DNA of 64,000 nucleotides from Sphagnum compactum. Its lineage: Eukaryota; Bryophyta; Sphagnopsida; Sphagnales. The notes beneath the pieces are model-generated. The model worked only from the letters and a program-made list of their open reading frames with translations, made no database searches and had not been told where the DNA came from. This document shows, piece by piece, positions 25,111 through 37,900 of this stretch (its first letter is position 1; each line of letters opens with the position of its first letter). A program made the position numbers and the translations under genes. The stretch covers positions 32,106,213 through 32,170,212 of the forward strand of contig OZ234493.1 in the NCBI GenBank assembly GCA_965153455.1, written 5' to 3'.

Positions 25111-28100
25111 TTGGTTGCACTCTAATTCCACAAACAACTCTTCATTATGTGCTTGCTCTTTAGCATGTAGAAGCTCTTTTTCATCCTCGCCAAGGTCTTT
25201 GTCAACAAGTTCACTGTAACCTGCTTCAAATTGGATCACATCGTCACCATTCCCAACCCTAACTTCACCACTGCAAACACTTGTGCAGTCAGCAACATGG
25301 AGAAGAGAACCTTGTGAAGCTTCTGTAACCCCATTCAAAAAAATCATGTTCTAGATTCATTATCAATTGACCTTGAAAGTTAAACTAAATACATTGTATT
25401 ATGAAATCAAAACAAAAATGAACATATGAATCACCGACAACATTATTTACCACATTTGTAATGCAAACCTCAAATTATTGCTAATGATGCTCACAAAAAT
25501 GTTCAAGAAACATCACAAAACAAGTGCCAAACAAATCGCTAAATTTACAATGTTTAGAAAACATTGGTCATGCAAATCCAATGCTCACAAAATAACATAT
25601 AGATCATCAGCACCAAACTTTCCACCCTTGAAACAAATTTACCAATGCTTGCAAATGAAGCAGGTGTTAAATAGAACATCAAATTTGGAGTGCTCACGAA
25701 GCACCCTATAGATATAGTGCTCACAAAGGAGCACACATATCACCAACACCAAACCCTAAACCCTTGAAGCGAAATAGTGACCACGAAACACCCTACACAT
25801 TTAGTGCTCACAAAGCAACAAATCTAGTGCTCACAAAACACACACAAATTATGAAGCATTAGACACTCGATCACCAATATTGCACAATGCTCAGTTAACA
25901 CCAAAATCCAAATTTGTTCACATAACACTAAAAATCCAGTGCTCACAAAGCACAACACACACCACTATTGTAGCATTCATGAAGCACCAAGAAAAGCATT
26001 AGGAGCAATAAATAATGTTCATGAAAATTTGTTAAATAAAACATCACACAGATTACACAATTAATGAAAGAAAAAGGACAAACTTGCATAAAAGACTCAC
26101 TTGTTTACATCAATGCAAGTTGATTATTAGTTGCCAACAACAAATAAAAGTTGCAAATTTCAACATTCCTTTCAAACGTTCCTTTCTGTTGCGCATTAAA
26201 ATCATGGACATCCTACATAATGATGAAAGCTTGTGCTTTCTCAAGCAAGGGCACAACTCAACAACAAACTAAAAACTAGCCCTAACATTTCTAACCTAAC
26301 CCTAAAATTCCTAACCTTAAATCCTATCAATTGGCATATGTATCAAAAATATTGAAAGAAAACATGAACAGTCAATTGCAAAACATTTTCAAAACCAAAA
26401 ACCCTATAGCAATATACATATCCACCACTGAAGTTGATTACGAACTGATAGCAATAATTTATAATTTTCATACCCAATTTAACATCCACTATATTGGTCT
26501 ATTATCAATTAAAATCATTATATGTAAATGCAATGGCATGCACTCTCATTGACAAGATTCAAGTAAATATTTATTGCAAAAATATTCAACTTCCACATGA
26601 AAAAAAAGATATTATTTTGAACTTAAGAATTTTTTTGGTGGCCAATTGCATAATGGAAAAAAATCACAAAAATCAAAACTATTTAAGAAATCTATCTAAT
26701 TTTTTCTATTGAACAATTGCATCATTGAAAAAATCAAAAGATTGTCACAAAAAAGTCAGCTACTAAAGAGTTACATGAAAATATTTGCATATCCTTTGTC
26801 AAATGATTTCCATTATCACAAGATTATATGGATTTTTGGGCCACCATAAGTTCAAACTATTGAATTATTAATTTTAAATAACTATTCGCATGGCATAGTT
26901 TAACATTAGAAATTTTTTGCAATAAGGGGTAGAGGACTAAAATATAGTGTGATGGTGAATTTATTAAAGCCCATTATGCATGATAATGAATATATTGTGA
27001 TTTCTATAGCTTCTTTCCTTCCTACCCTTTCCATTGATTTAAAAAATGTTTGGGACTTATGAATAATGCATGCAAACTTTCATGTTTTTTGGGTCACTAT
27101 TGGGCCAAATAGTGAAATTTGATACAAAATGCACCACCAAAACCTCACATACACTAGAAAAAATCTACCAATTGTTTAAAATCCATAAAAAAAATTTGCC
27201 TTGTGCTCATGCTTTACAATGGGTAAAGCCCGGGGTGGGGAACATCCAATTGTCACATATGCAAAAAAGATGTCCATTCCTTATCACATTATCCCAAGTC
27301 TCAACCATTCTTATAACCATTTGTTCTCTTTGTTCCGAAGGTCATTGTTGGTGGATATTAGAAAAACAATCGACATGGATGTTTTAAGGTGTGTTCACAC
27401 TTGGTGTTACGGACTCTAGTGTTGAGTCCCCTAACATCATGCTAGCCATTTAGAACTTAAACCTAGTTACCATGAAAATTTTATGTTAGGCTTACATTAA
27501 GCTATCATCCATTTAACATTGGGTGCCATCTAGGATGCCACCTAGATTTTCATTTAACAATAACTTAACATCAAGTGCGAATGCACCATCAGTAACAAAT
27601 GCAACTATAGGCAATGTCATCATTCTACATTGTTTTCACAAGAGCAAATGTCCATTCTTATGCTTTGAAAGGAAGCAAGAGAAAATTGGCACAATGAAAT
27701 GAATCATGGACAAGCTTGGGGAGACCCGAACCCACCGACTTGACCCTCTTGTGGGATTGCTCCGCAATTCTCCTTCCATCATTGCCTAGTAATCCGCCTC
27801 AACCTCATAAAAGGGTAGTTTGAGTCACTCTTACTATGTATTAAAAACCACCCGTGTTTGTGCCCCGTAAAACGCGAGAATTTTCACCTAGCCGCCGTCA
27901 ATTTCATGGTAACAACAACAACCCCTTCCGAGCGAGCTTTTTTTTCTCACAATGATGTAGTGTTCATAAATGAAATCCATTAATGAAGACATGATGAAGG
28001 GCATCATCTTCCACAACCATTCATCAAGGGTAAAAAGAATGGTGACAATTTCTCATACAAATATATCATTGCATGAAATATCTTGCTTAAATGTCAAGAA

Positions 28101-29080
28101 GGAAAAATACCCTTAAAGACAAGACCCACATGAAATTTGGGTTTTAGGGTTTAACCCTAAAACATAAACCAGCCTCAAACCCTATTCCTTTATAACTAAA
28201 ACCTAAACCAACCTTGTTGGGGGAAAAAATCAAATAGAGCCTTGCATTTGAGTGTGCATGATGAGAAAACTCCAAACCCTCATCATGATGGTGCACAAAA
28301 CCTTATGTGGCACAATGATGAAAATGAAAAAGCATAGGATGAATTTTTATTTTTTTGGGTTTGAAAATTAGATGTTAATCGGAGCCTTTTAAGTGGATCA
28401 ATTTGTACTGAATATTGAATAAAAAAATAGTTCGATGTGAAATAAAAAGGTTTAAAATATAAGGAGGCAGGTATGCCATGGTTTTGCATTATTTAATATA
28501 TACTTTTGAATAATAGATGAAATTATTTGAATATTTTTAATGCAAACAGCAAGGTATGTATGGCCCTTATAATTAACACATATAAATAGATTTTTAAATA
28601 TTTAATAAAATATAGCTACATTTGAAATTAAAACTCAAATTTCTTAAATATTAAATAAAAATTAATATTCATATTCACATTTCTGAAAAAAACATCATAA
28701 TTTTATTTTACAATTCACATTACTTTATGTATACAAGGTTTTTTTTTTTGACAACTTATATTACATAACAAAACAGGTGAAATTACAATTAAACACAAAA
28801 ATTGCACAAGCAAGGAATAAAATTATATACCGAACAAACTAATTAGAATAAATAGTTGAAATAAATGAAGCATCAAAATGATTTGCTTCCTTTTACCTAC
28901 TTCTAGAGCTTTTAAACTCTAGCCTATTTAAGCTAGCTCTATATTACCTATTAAGTAAGTGCTTTTCATAGATGTGCTTGAAATCACCTTATTTCTTTAA
29001 CATAAGGGGTCCAAGCCACTTCTAACCCTAGTAAGGTGTTGTAGACCCAAGTGAATGTGGGTAATCCTTGCACCCCCAAT
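25111..29080. other. AT-rich intergenic DNA with a degenerate minisatellite
   Basis: No gene recognised. Between about 25,460 and 25,990 the phrase GTGCTCACAAAG(CA) recurs many times at irregular spacing. A GC-richer block of about 230 bp lies at 27,710-27,940 in otherwise AT-rich sequence and is not identified. The remainder shows only short open frames without family resemblance. Confidence 0.5.
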
Positions 29081-29089
29081 GAATGGATT

Positions 29090-29420
29090 CACCTCATTCC
29101 TCACACACATTGACACATCCCAAAGGATCGCATGATTGATTAAGAGCTTCTCCTCCATCCACAACATCATGGGTATTTTTCTTGCACTTGAGAACACGCC
29201 CCCTAAAGGGTGCATTCCCAAGCCATGAAGACCTATATGAGCCATGACGGTCGATTCCGCCATTTAAGACTTCTACTCGAAGAAGACGTGCCAAATGTGC
29301 AAGTGCAAGACCCTTTATATCCATTCAAAAGTCGGGCTCTATAAGTCCATTGCAATTGGGCGGGTGGTCGGGTCGGTCACCCACCACCCCAATTCCTCTT
29401 TGCATCATTTTGATACTCCC
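29090..29420. repeat. Dispersed repeat, copy 1 (related to about 33,080-33,260)
   Basis: The phrases TTGACACATCCCAAAG, an AGCTTCT-containing segment, a following ACATCAT(A/G)GG, and CACCCACCACCCCAATTC appear in the same order and orientation here and near 33.1-33.23 kb. This suggests two diverged copies of one element. A TATATAAGAGC stretch near 29,510 may be a promoter of the element. Confidence 0.6.
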
Positions 29421-30388
29421 CTTTCTTTCTTTCCATTCGTTGTGGACCTTTAAAATAAGTGACAAGATCGATCCAAGTGGTGTAATATATGTTCTTTTGG
29501 ATGTGGGACTATATAAGAGCTAAGTTCCCCTTTGCACTCCAACAACAACCCTAATTGCATCCTTTTGGATGGATGCAACAAGCTCCATAACTTAACTTAA
29601 CAAAGGAACAAAATTCCACCTTCGGGCAATGCCCACTTACTTATTTTGGGAATGCCCAAGCTCTTTCAAGCGCTTTCATTGCACTTCAATGCCTCCTCAC
29701 CCTCGGGCGCACGCCCTCGCAATTCAATCGCCCTTATTGGGAAGGGAATCGATCACCTTGTCAAAACAAGTGCAACTTTGATTTCATATTTTTATTTGTT
29801 TTTTTCTTATAAGCGCGACCATTCTATTCATCACAAAACTATATCATTTGCGACATTTTACACTCTTTATTTTTCTAGTTCAAAAGATTTTTGTGGTTGT
29901 AGGGGTGGTGAAATTAGGCTCACTTTTTTTACACTAGGAGTCAGGGCCCAAAAAAAACTTGGGGCCAACTTTGAGCATTTTTGGGTTGCAAATTGGCCTC
30001 AAGTTACACTAGTATGCTAGAACATATGACATATCAGGATATCAATAAATGCTCGAACATTGGCCTCGAGGGTTGCAAATTGGCCTACCAGCAAATTTGA
30101 TGGTATCCTTTTTTCCAATTTGCAACCAAATTGTCCCCAGGAAAAAAAAAAAAAAATCAGACAAAGAACCGTGGTTATATGTCACGACCGGGAGTTTGAT
30201 CTTTTGAGAGACATGGTTAGGAACCTTAAGCACGTTCGATAACCAAAGAGAGGTTTGGCGCCCGGTTTCTAATACCCGCCCAATACCCAGGACACTAACG
30301 AAAATAAACTGCCTTTTTTTTTTAAGGAAAAGAAAATGGCCAGAAAAAACCCCAAAAATCTATTAAAAAAATTCACCAAAAAATCTTG
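29421..30388. other. Intergenic DNA with short direct and inverted repeats
   Basis: No gene recognised. An exact 17-bp direct repeat (GGGTTGCAAATTGGCCT) sits at 29983-29999 and 30070-30086. An inverted partial copy (CCAATTTGCAACC) follows at 30115. Confidence 0.5.
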
Positions 30389-30682
30389 CTGACAATATGA
30401 AAGGGTGCTTACAATTTTTCTACTTTCATATTTTGAACATCGCCAAATTTTGGCTAAATATTCTTATAGAAATGGCCACTTGAACATCACAAAATTGCAA
30501 AAGAAAAGCATTGGCTTTCTGTAGGTGTGAACGCTATGCACATGATTTTATTTTATTTTCAATTTTGTGATGTAGCCAAAGTGGCGATCATCCATAAGAT
30601 GGTTTAGCCAGAATTTGAAACTAAAAAATATGAAAGTAAGAAAAAAAAATTTCTAGCTAGCATCCTTCTATTATTGTTTTGG
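30389..30682. mobile_element. Foldback / MITE-like element
   Basis: Two long imperfect inverted arms (about 30403-30497 and 30560-30665) flank a spacer of about 62 bp. Both arms carry the same ordered motifs, in opposite orientation: a GGRTGC start, CTTTCATATTTT, a GGCTAAA block, and a terminal CATCACAAAATTG. There is no coding capacity. A related right arm is present at about 49,870-49,975, and a relative with other internal sequence at about 43.6-44.1 kb. Confidence 0.7.
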
Positions 30683-31990
30683 CTATTTGCTAGAACATGG
30701 GATAGAATTTGGCAATTTTATTTTATTTTCTTAGATTTTTTTCTTGGTTAAATCTGGTGACTAAAAAACTCAAAAAACAATTTCACCAAAATTTTCGCCA
30801 TTTAGAAAATAAATAAATAAACAAATAAATAAATGCCCTTTTTAAAAACCCATCTCAGGACAAGCAATCCTTGGATGAAAGCAATGCTTGGATGAAAGTC
30901 ATCGTCCCACACACGTACTTACTACGGAATTCTCTTGTGCCCAGCCCAGCCCCGGCGAGTCAGTCACTGGGTGGTGTGTCCTACTCTGCTGCCCGTGTCT
31001 GGAAATGTTCGTGGGGACTGACTAATGAGAGATGCCTGAAACAATTGCATTGAAGTACTTACTTACTTACTTACTTACTGCAGAGATGCAGAGCCAAACG
31101 GATTTGGATTTGGATTTGAGTGAAGAGGGAGCGAGGTGTTTCTTCAAATAGGTAGCTGTGCTCACAGTCATCTCACAGTTCTATTCTGTTACGGGACCAA
31201 TTGCAGGAGGAGAACTTGGGAGTCAAACTCTGACTCACCCATATACTGACATCTCTCCTGTTTTTTTTCTTCTTTTCTTTTTCCTCCCTCCTCCATAAGA
31301 ACATGTGTTCCTAGAGTTTCTAACTTGATTAGTTACATATTTTCACCACAGTTAGCAGCAGCTCAGCTCTCCCACTGGAAAGCGACAGTCCTTGCAGACA
31401 GTGAAGCAAGCAACAACAAGGCCCTTATGTCAGTGGCTTTCCATCAAGCTGTTGTGATCACAGTAGCACACTGATGTGTGTAAAGGGTCATCACAACCAG
31501 CAAACATCATCGAAAGAGAGCTTTTTAGTGTGCGTGTTTTTTAGCCAACTACCCACAGGGTACGTAGTAGTAGTAGTACTTAGTACTTACTACTAATAAG
31601 CTGATGATCTTCGATCGAGATGTGAAGAACTTCTTGGGAAAAATCAAACCAACGAAATTAGAGGAGCTTGCCATTGATTATGCCTGACGCGAAAACTCAA
31701 AAAACTCGTCAGGTGGCAAAAATCACATCTGACAACGCGCTTGTAAGTACAAATTGAAAAACGGTTTTTAGCTCCCCCAGACGTCCAGACTCGAGAGTCG
31801 AGAGAGCGACTCGCGCCTTCCCTCTTCTCGAGAGGCTCGCATAGGAGGAGGAGGAGGACGACGACGACGACGACGACGACGACCGTAGGACCGGTGGGTG
31901 ACCCGGCTCCTAGACACCTTTGTTTCGCCGGGTTTTGGTTAATGAGTAAGTAAAATACCTGTGTATGGTTTCTGTTGTTTTTTCCCAAAA
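30683..31990. other. GC-rich, promoter-like island with GGA/GAC microsatellite
   Basis: From about 30,900 to 31,930 base composition resembles that around the true genes. It contains a (GGA)n(GAC)n microsatellite (31843-31883), repeated ACTTACT units near 31,057, and CpG-rich stretches. Open frames exist on both strands but none is recognisable or shows convincing splice structure. It could be a leader exon, a non-coding RNA gene or a decayed gene. Confidence 0.35.
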
Positions 31991-34900
31991 TACATGTGTA
32001 AATTTTATTATTTTTAATCTCTCATATTTTTAAAATATATTTTCCTGCATTTTCTTGCATTTTTTTTTGCATTGGGTTACTAATTGGAAGGAATTTAAAT
32101 ACTATTTTATTTTATTTTTAAATTGCTTTTAGTATATGCCAATCATCCTTATTTTTATTGGAATTTTTTTTGCACAAATGGAATATTTTGCCACATATTC
32201 TCTCTCTCTCTCTCTCTCTTTTTTGGGGCAGATTTTGGATTTTCTTTTTCTTTTTTTTGGGAAAAAATTCTCCACATATTCACTCTGGTTTTGGGTTGCC
32301 ATTTAATGCAAGATCCCTCGCGGGATGCTCACAACTAACACGGTTTTAGGAAAATGAATGAATAAATAAATAAATTGCCTCTAATTATCAAAGTTTCAAT
32401 AAAGAAAATAATAGTCAATATCAAAATCAACAATTTCATGAAATAATATTTTTGCATTTTTTAGGGAATTGCCCATAATCAAGCTCCTAATTAGAATTAT
32501 CAAGAACAAATCATCTGGATTGGTTTTTTGTGACCCATTGGAATATAAATAAATAAATAAATATCATAGAACAAAATTGCTGCCTAGAACCCCAAAAAAA
32601 ATCTTTGAAGGTTGAAATCATTTAGCCACATCTAAAATTTCAAAGCTCGTCTTCATTAAAAAATTTCAGTTGATTAGGAAAAATAAATAAATTAATAAAT
32701 AAATAAATCCAAATAGGTGAATAATATAATCATTGAACAAGTTGAAGAAATAATACATGACACACAAGTCTATCCAAACTTTTCAAGCATCTGAATAACT
32801 TGGCTTGAAACAACCCTAATTTTATTATGGCTATTATGCTTAGGCCACTTGCTTTCGAGGTTGTTGAAATGCATAATAAATGGCTCAAATGGCGTAACCA
32901 TATGAAACAACACACTTATGTGGGCACAATCATTGGTGATAGGGTTCCATACATGACATGACATTTATGTGGCATCATTTGAGATGTCCCATAAGGAAGG
33001 CTTTTTTTAAATGGATCCAACCTTAGTGAAGAAGAAGGCCCAAATATGTGACCTTGCCGAATAAATGTTTTCACCTTTTTTTTCCTTTACAAGGTTTGAC
33101 ACATCCCAAAGCTAGCATGCATGATTGAAAGCTTCTTTTCTCGAACATCATAGGTACATACATTTCTTCCCCATTTGAAGTGGCACTCAATTAAGTCTTT
33201 GCACTCTAGAGGTCACCCACCACCCCAATTCATCCCTTTTGTCATTTTGGGAATGACAAAATCCTTTCCTAGTGTTAAACTCACTCTCCAAGTGCAAAAC
33301 ATTCATTGCATTCCAAAATTGTACAATGTCATGTTGAATGAAATGTGGGCTCTACAATTTGCTAGTAAGTTTCATTGCACTCCAAGAACATACATCCTTG
33401 AGATGCAAAGGTTGATAAATGTTAGGTCTCATTGCACTCCATTAGTGCTCTCCTCTCCCCACCCCCCCCTAACACAAAATGGGTCCTTTAAAATAGAATC
33501 ACTTGGGCACAAAGTGTGGAGGACTTTCATTGTAGTCATTCATTTACTCTTTATTGTTTGGCCTAAAAAAGACAAACACACATAAAATTATGTCATGAAA
33601 AAACATACCTAGTGGCTAGATTTATGACCATGGGCTTGGGATTGTTACACCACCCTTCACATGGGTGAATGGCTTGGGATTGTTACTCAATTAAAATTGT
33701 TGAACATATAACCTTTAACACGTATCATGGACAATCAAGGGATGATCAATGTCAATTAACAAAACAAATGGTTGAATAATGGCAATGTCATCACAAGATA
33801 TCCTTTCATTTCTTTTGCAAACAATAATTGTTTCCATAAGGTTTAATTGAAGATGTAAATTGACAACTCTTTGAGAGATTTTGAAATTATGATGATTGGT
33901 TATTCCTTGTTAATAGGAAGCAATTAGAAAATCTTGGGTTCTCAATATTGTCATTGCCCAAATATGGAATTAATTCGTGGAAGTCAAAAAGTTAAAGGGG
34001 AAAAGTTCTTTAATCTACAACTATCCAAAACCAATATGAAATCCAAAATGTGAAATCTTAATCAATCACTTGTAATTGAACTATTCAAGGTGTTTTGTGT
34101 TTATTACATTAATCTAAAATTTGTTGATGTTTTTGCAAATATTTTGTTCAAAAAATTATTATGAAAACTAAATTGGGTTATATTTGTCTTTTTGAAAAAA
34201 ATCATTATTTTTTATTAAGAAAAAATTCAAGGGTTTGCAACTCAATGAATTTATAGTTGCAATGGACACTTGCAACTATTAGCCCTTTTTTTTTTCATTT
34301 TGTGATAATTCTATGCAAATTAATATTTTGAAATGATGTGAACAACATGAGATGCTGTCATTCTAATAATGATTTTCAATTTTGACTCCTAACATATTTG
34401 TCCATTTACTTTTGCCTTTAAAGCCTTGACATTTGTGCTTTTAGACACATAAATATGGTATCATTACATCATGAAAAATTTATATTTTAGTTGAAACATA
34501 AAAATCAATAACCTAACAACATAATGCTCCAAGCCTAACTTTTTTTATTTAGCACAATTGACATTTCAAATTTCACCTTGTTTGTTTTGTGATGCAACAA
34601 AGGCTAATGCATTTTTAATATGTGAAGTGAGTTTAGGCCCCAAAGCTTTCCTTGTGCTACCCACATTCCATTGTGCTTTAGACACCTTAATAAAGCTTTC
34701 TTTCAACACTCACCCCATTAACACCCCTCACTAATACAATTGGCAACATTTCATGCATCCTTTTCCTTATATTTGTAACTTTTTTAATGGACTATATTGG
34801 ACTACCATTCTTTGCATAATCTATGACCCGCCCCTAGGCTTGTCAAATCATAGTACTAGTTTCAATTTTCTTATAAATGCAATGAAATGTACAAGTGAGG

Positions 34901-37900
34901 ATTTCTACAAAATTCTATTTGCATCAACACTACCATATAAGGTTAATGTTACGTTCCCATGATGTGGCAATTCTTGACAATAAGGTGTTGTTTTTAATAA
35001 GATAATTTTAAAGATAATTTGGGTTTAGATTTTTTGATTAATTTTTTTAAAAACCAAAATGTCTTAATTATTTTGCAAATATCATGAAAACACATGTTCT
35101 ATTTGTACTAGCATTTTTTATTCATCACACAAATCATCCATACCTTTAACAAAACAATGCAAAATTACAAATATGTTGTCAAAAAAATCACATGCATGTT
35201 CTATCCAAATAGTTATCAACTATCGTATAACCATTTGATCATTTACATGTCTAAACACAAGCAATCTTCCTCATTGGGTGGTGTTTTCATCATTATAGAG
35301 CATCAAGTGTGACAAAAGTCATCTCATGACTTTAATATTTTAAAATACCAATTAAATATGAACACAAGGAAAATATGCGTTCAAGAAAATCACATGTGCC
35401 TCCAAATAAACCAAATTGAATCAATTGGCATAATCACTAAATCCTTTTATATATATATATATATATATATATAATCCATGAAACCATGTTGCATGTAAAA
35501 TGCACAAGTTGCACAAATATTATCAAAATCTTTGTGAGTTGTCATTTTAATTATTCCTAAAGATTTTCCATGCACCAATGGACGTGATTACAATAGAAGA
35601 GGCGTTTAAGCAAAATTCTCTTGTAATGGTGTGGCTCGTGTCGTGGCCCATGATCCCAAGTGTTGCAAACACAATGTCACACAAACTCATTAAAATCCAA
35701 TTATTATAATTGCATGCATCATTCAAATGGAAAAGCAAAAAAAAGGTTTACAACCATGACTAATATATTTGAAACATCATCATTCTAGACCATAACACAA
35801 AGAGGAATTTAAATAACAAAATGTACCTATGGGACATTCATGTCATGCATCAACAACTTAAATGCCATAGCACATGAGAGGAGTCATACCATAACTCTCT
35901 TGTGAAAATGTCTTGTGTGTTTTGTTCCATGTTTTAAACATAGTGGCTACATGTTATCCATTAATACCATTCTAAATCCAAACCTGGAAAGGCATAACAA
36001 AAATATTGGGTGTTTTGAAGATATTTGTTACAAAAGGTCAAAAACATTGCTTTTAAAGTGACAACAACCAAGTTAAACCATTAGAATCCATGCTTCACAT
36101 CAACGTGCAATGGATCCATTCTCAATAATGGACTCCATAATCCATGTTGATTTGCCCTAGATGTGCAAAACCAACACCAAAGACAACATAGAGAATCTCA
36201 ATTCCATGAAGATATCAACAAGGAATACATGCATCATATGTACACCAAATATATTTTTGGAATATTACAACACATCAAAACAAACTAACGACTTGCCAAA
36301 AATCAATTTGCTTAAAATCTTGTTGGAATAAAAAATTTACTTCATGTGTTAATTGTGTTCATTAATCATATTTTGTCATAAGTAAGATATCATACATATT
36401 CTTAGGCTTAACACTAACACTTATGGCACACAAATATCATTAGTCCAATTTTTGATAATCAAGATTGAGGTTATCCAAATTCTCAATTCCAAACCTAACC
36501 CATTGGAGAGTGGTGATCACACCTTGAACATTCAAATTTCATTGTTTTAATTTGTGAACTTGCAATTCCAAGCCTTGACAAGTTAAAGAAGATACATGTG
36601 GAAATTGCATCTCACATTTCTTGCCCATTATAACAAAAGGTTTCCCATTTTAGTTGATCACACATATAATCAATGAAATAATCGCATCTCAATTCTCAAG
36701 GTTGACATGATTGTATCATCACTGTAAATGATTTGCCCAAAGAATAAATTATCATCGTTGACCACTATTAGTTCCTTTGGGAACTCACATGATTCAGGTG
36801 AAAGAACACCCATAATAAAAGTGAATACACTATTTTAAGTCTCATATAATCTTTGTGTTTTTGAATTGAGGGTCAATCATGATCAATAGCATATTGTGTG
36901 TTTTGGCTTGAATTTAAAACCCATCAAATGTTAATCCAATCAAAGCAAAAGTTTTATAACTTGTGTTAACATCCTTAATTTGAATTTTTATATAACTTGA
37001 AATCAAATCAAAGTTCAATTCAAAGCCTCAATTCTACCCAAATAGATTTTATGATAATACATAATATGAAAGCATAAACAATTGCAATAGACAACAATTG
37101 TAAGGAGGATATGTTAGGTTGTTAATCATATTTTTACACCTTGGGTTAAACAAGAAAGTATATGAGTTTGATGAACACAAATAACTCATTAGACAAAATG
37201 TAAAATAACTTTTGATGATCCTAATGTTTTAACATTGTATTCTAAAACAAATTATCCTTGCAATTATTCAAACAAAGGAAAACACATGTGGGTTAAAGGT
37301 AGAAAAGAAATCACAAGCTACTTTCAACTATTATTGAAAACAAAGTATGTTGGTATTCACATAGACCTTTAGAAAGTAAGCCTTTAGGAAAATGATATTT
37401 GCCTAAAAAAACACTTTAAAGCAAAAGGTGATCACAACTATTATGAGAATCCCCACACATACATGTGTTGTTAGAGGAGTTCCCCAAGTTGAAATAAATC
37501 AATACATCTTAAAACATGGGAAAAGATTACCATATTTGAAATCCCCTTAGGCTGAAAGTTAAAAATCTTAAACCTAAAAGATTAAAAATCTAAAAAATCC
37601 ACAAACAAATAAATAAATCCATGTAGAAAAAAAGAAATTTGGAAAAGAGAGAAAGCAAAACAAGAAAGTATGTAAAAGCATTTCCACTTGTAGCGTTAAA
37701 GTGGCATGTATTGAATACTTTAAATGAAGTACAACCTTGAAGTAATGTGAAATTAAGTTTCAACTTGAACATATGCACAAGATTCAACAATTTCCAAAAC
37801 AGAAAATATGAATAAAAAATTAGCACATTTGATTGACTAGCCATAGTGATTGGCCCATGTGGTGGCATTTAAATTGTCTTTCACATTTTATTGTCCAAAT

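Noticed and set aside
27720-27940. Possible 18S rRNA fragment (GAAATTGACGG on -)
   Set aside because: The phrase resembles a conserved rRNA segment, but the following bases do not match what I recall of 18S; left as an unidentified block.
35446-35473. (AT)n tract as a promoter TATA box
   Set aside because: A plain dinucleotide microsatellite with no gene nearby.
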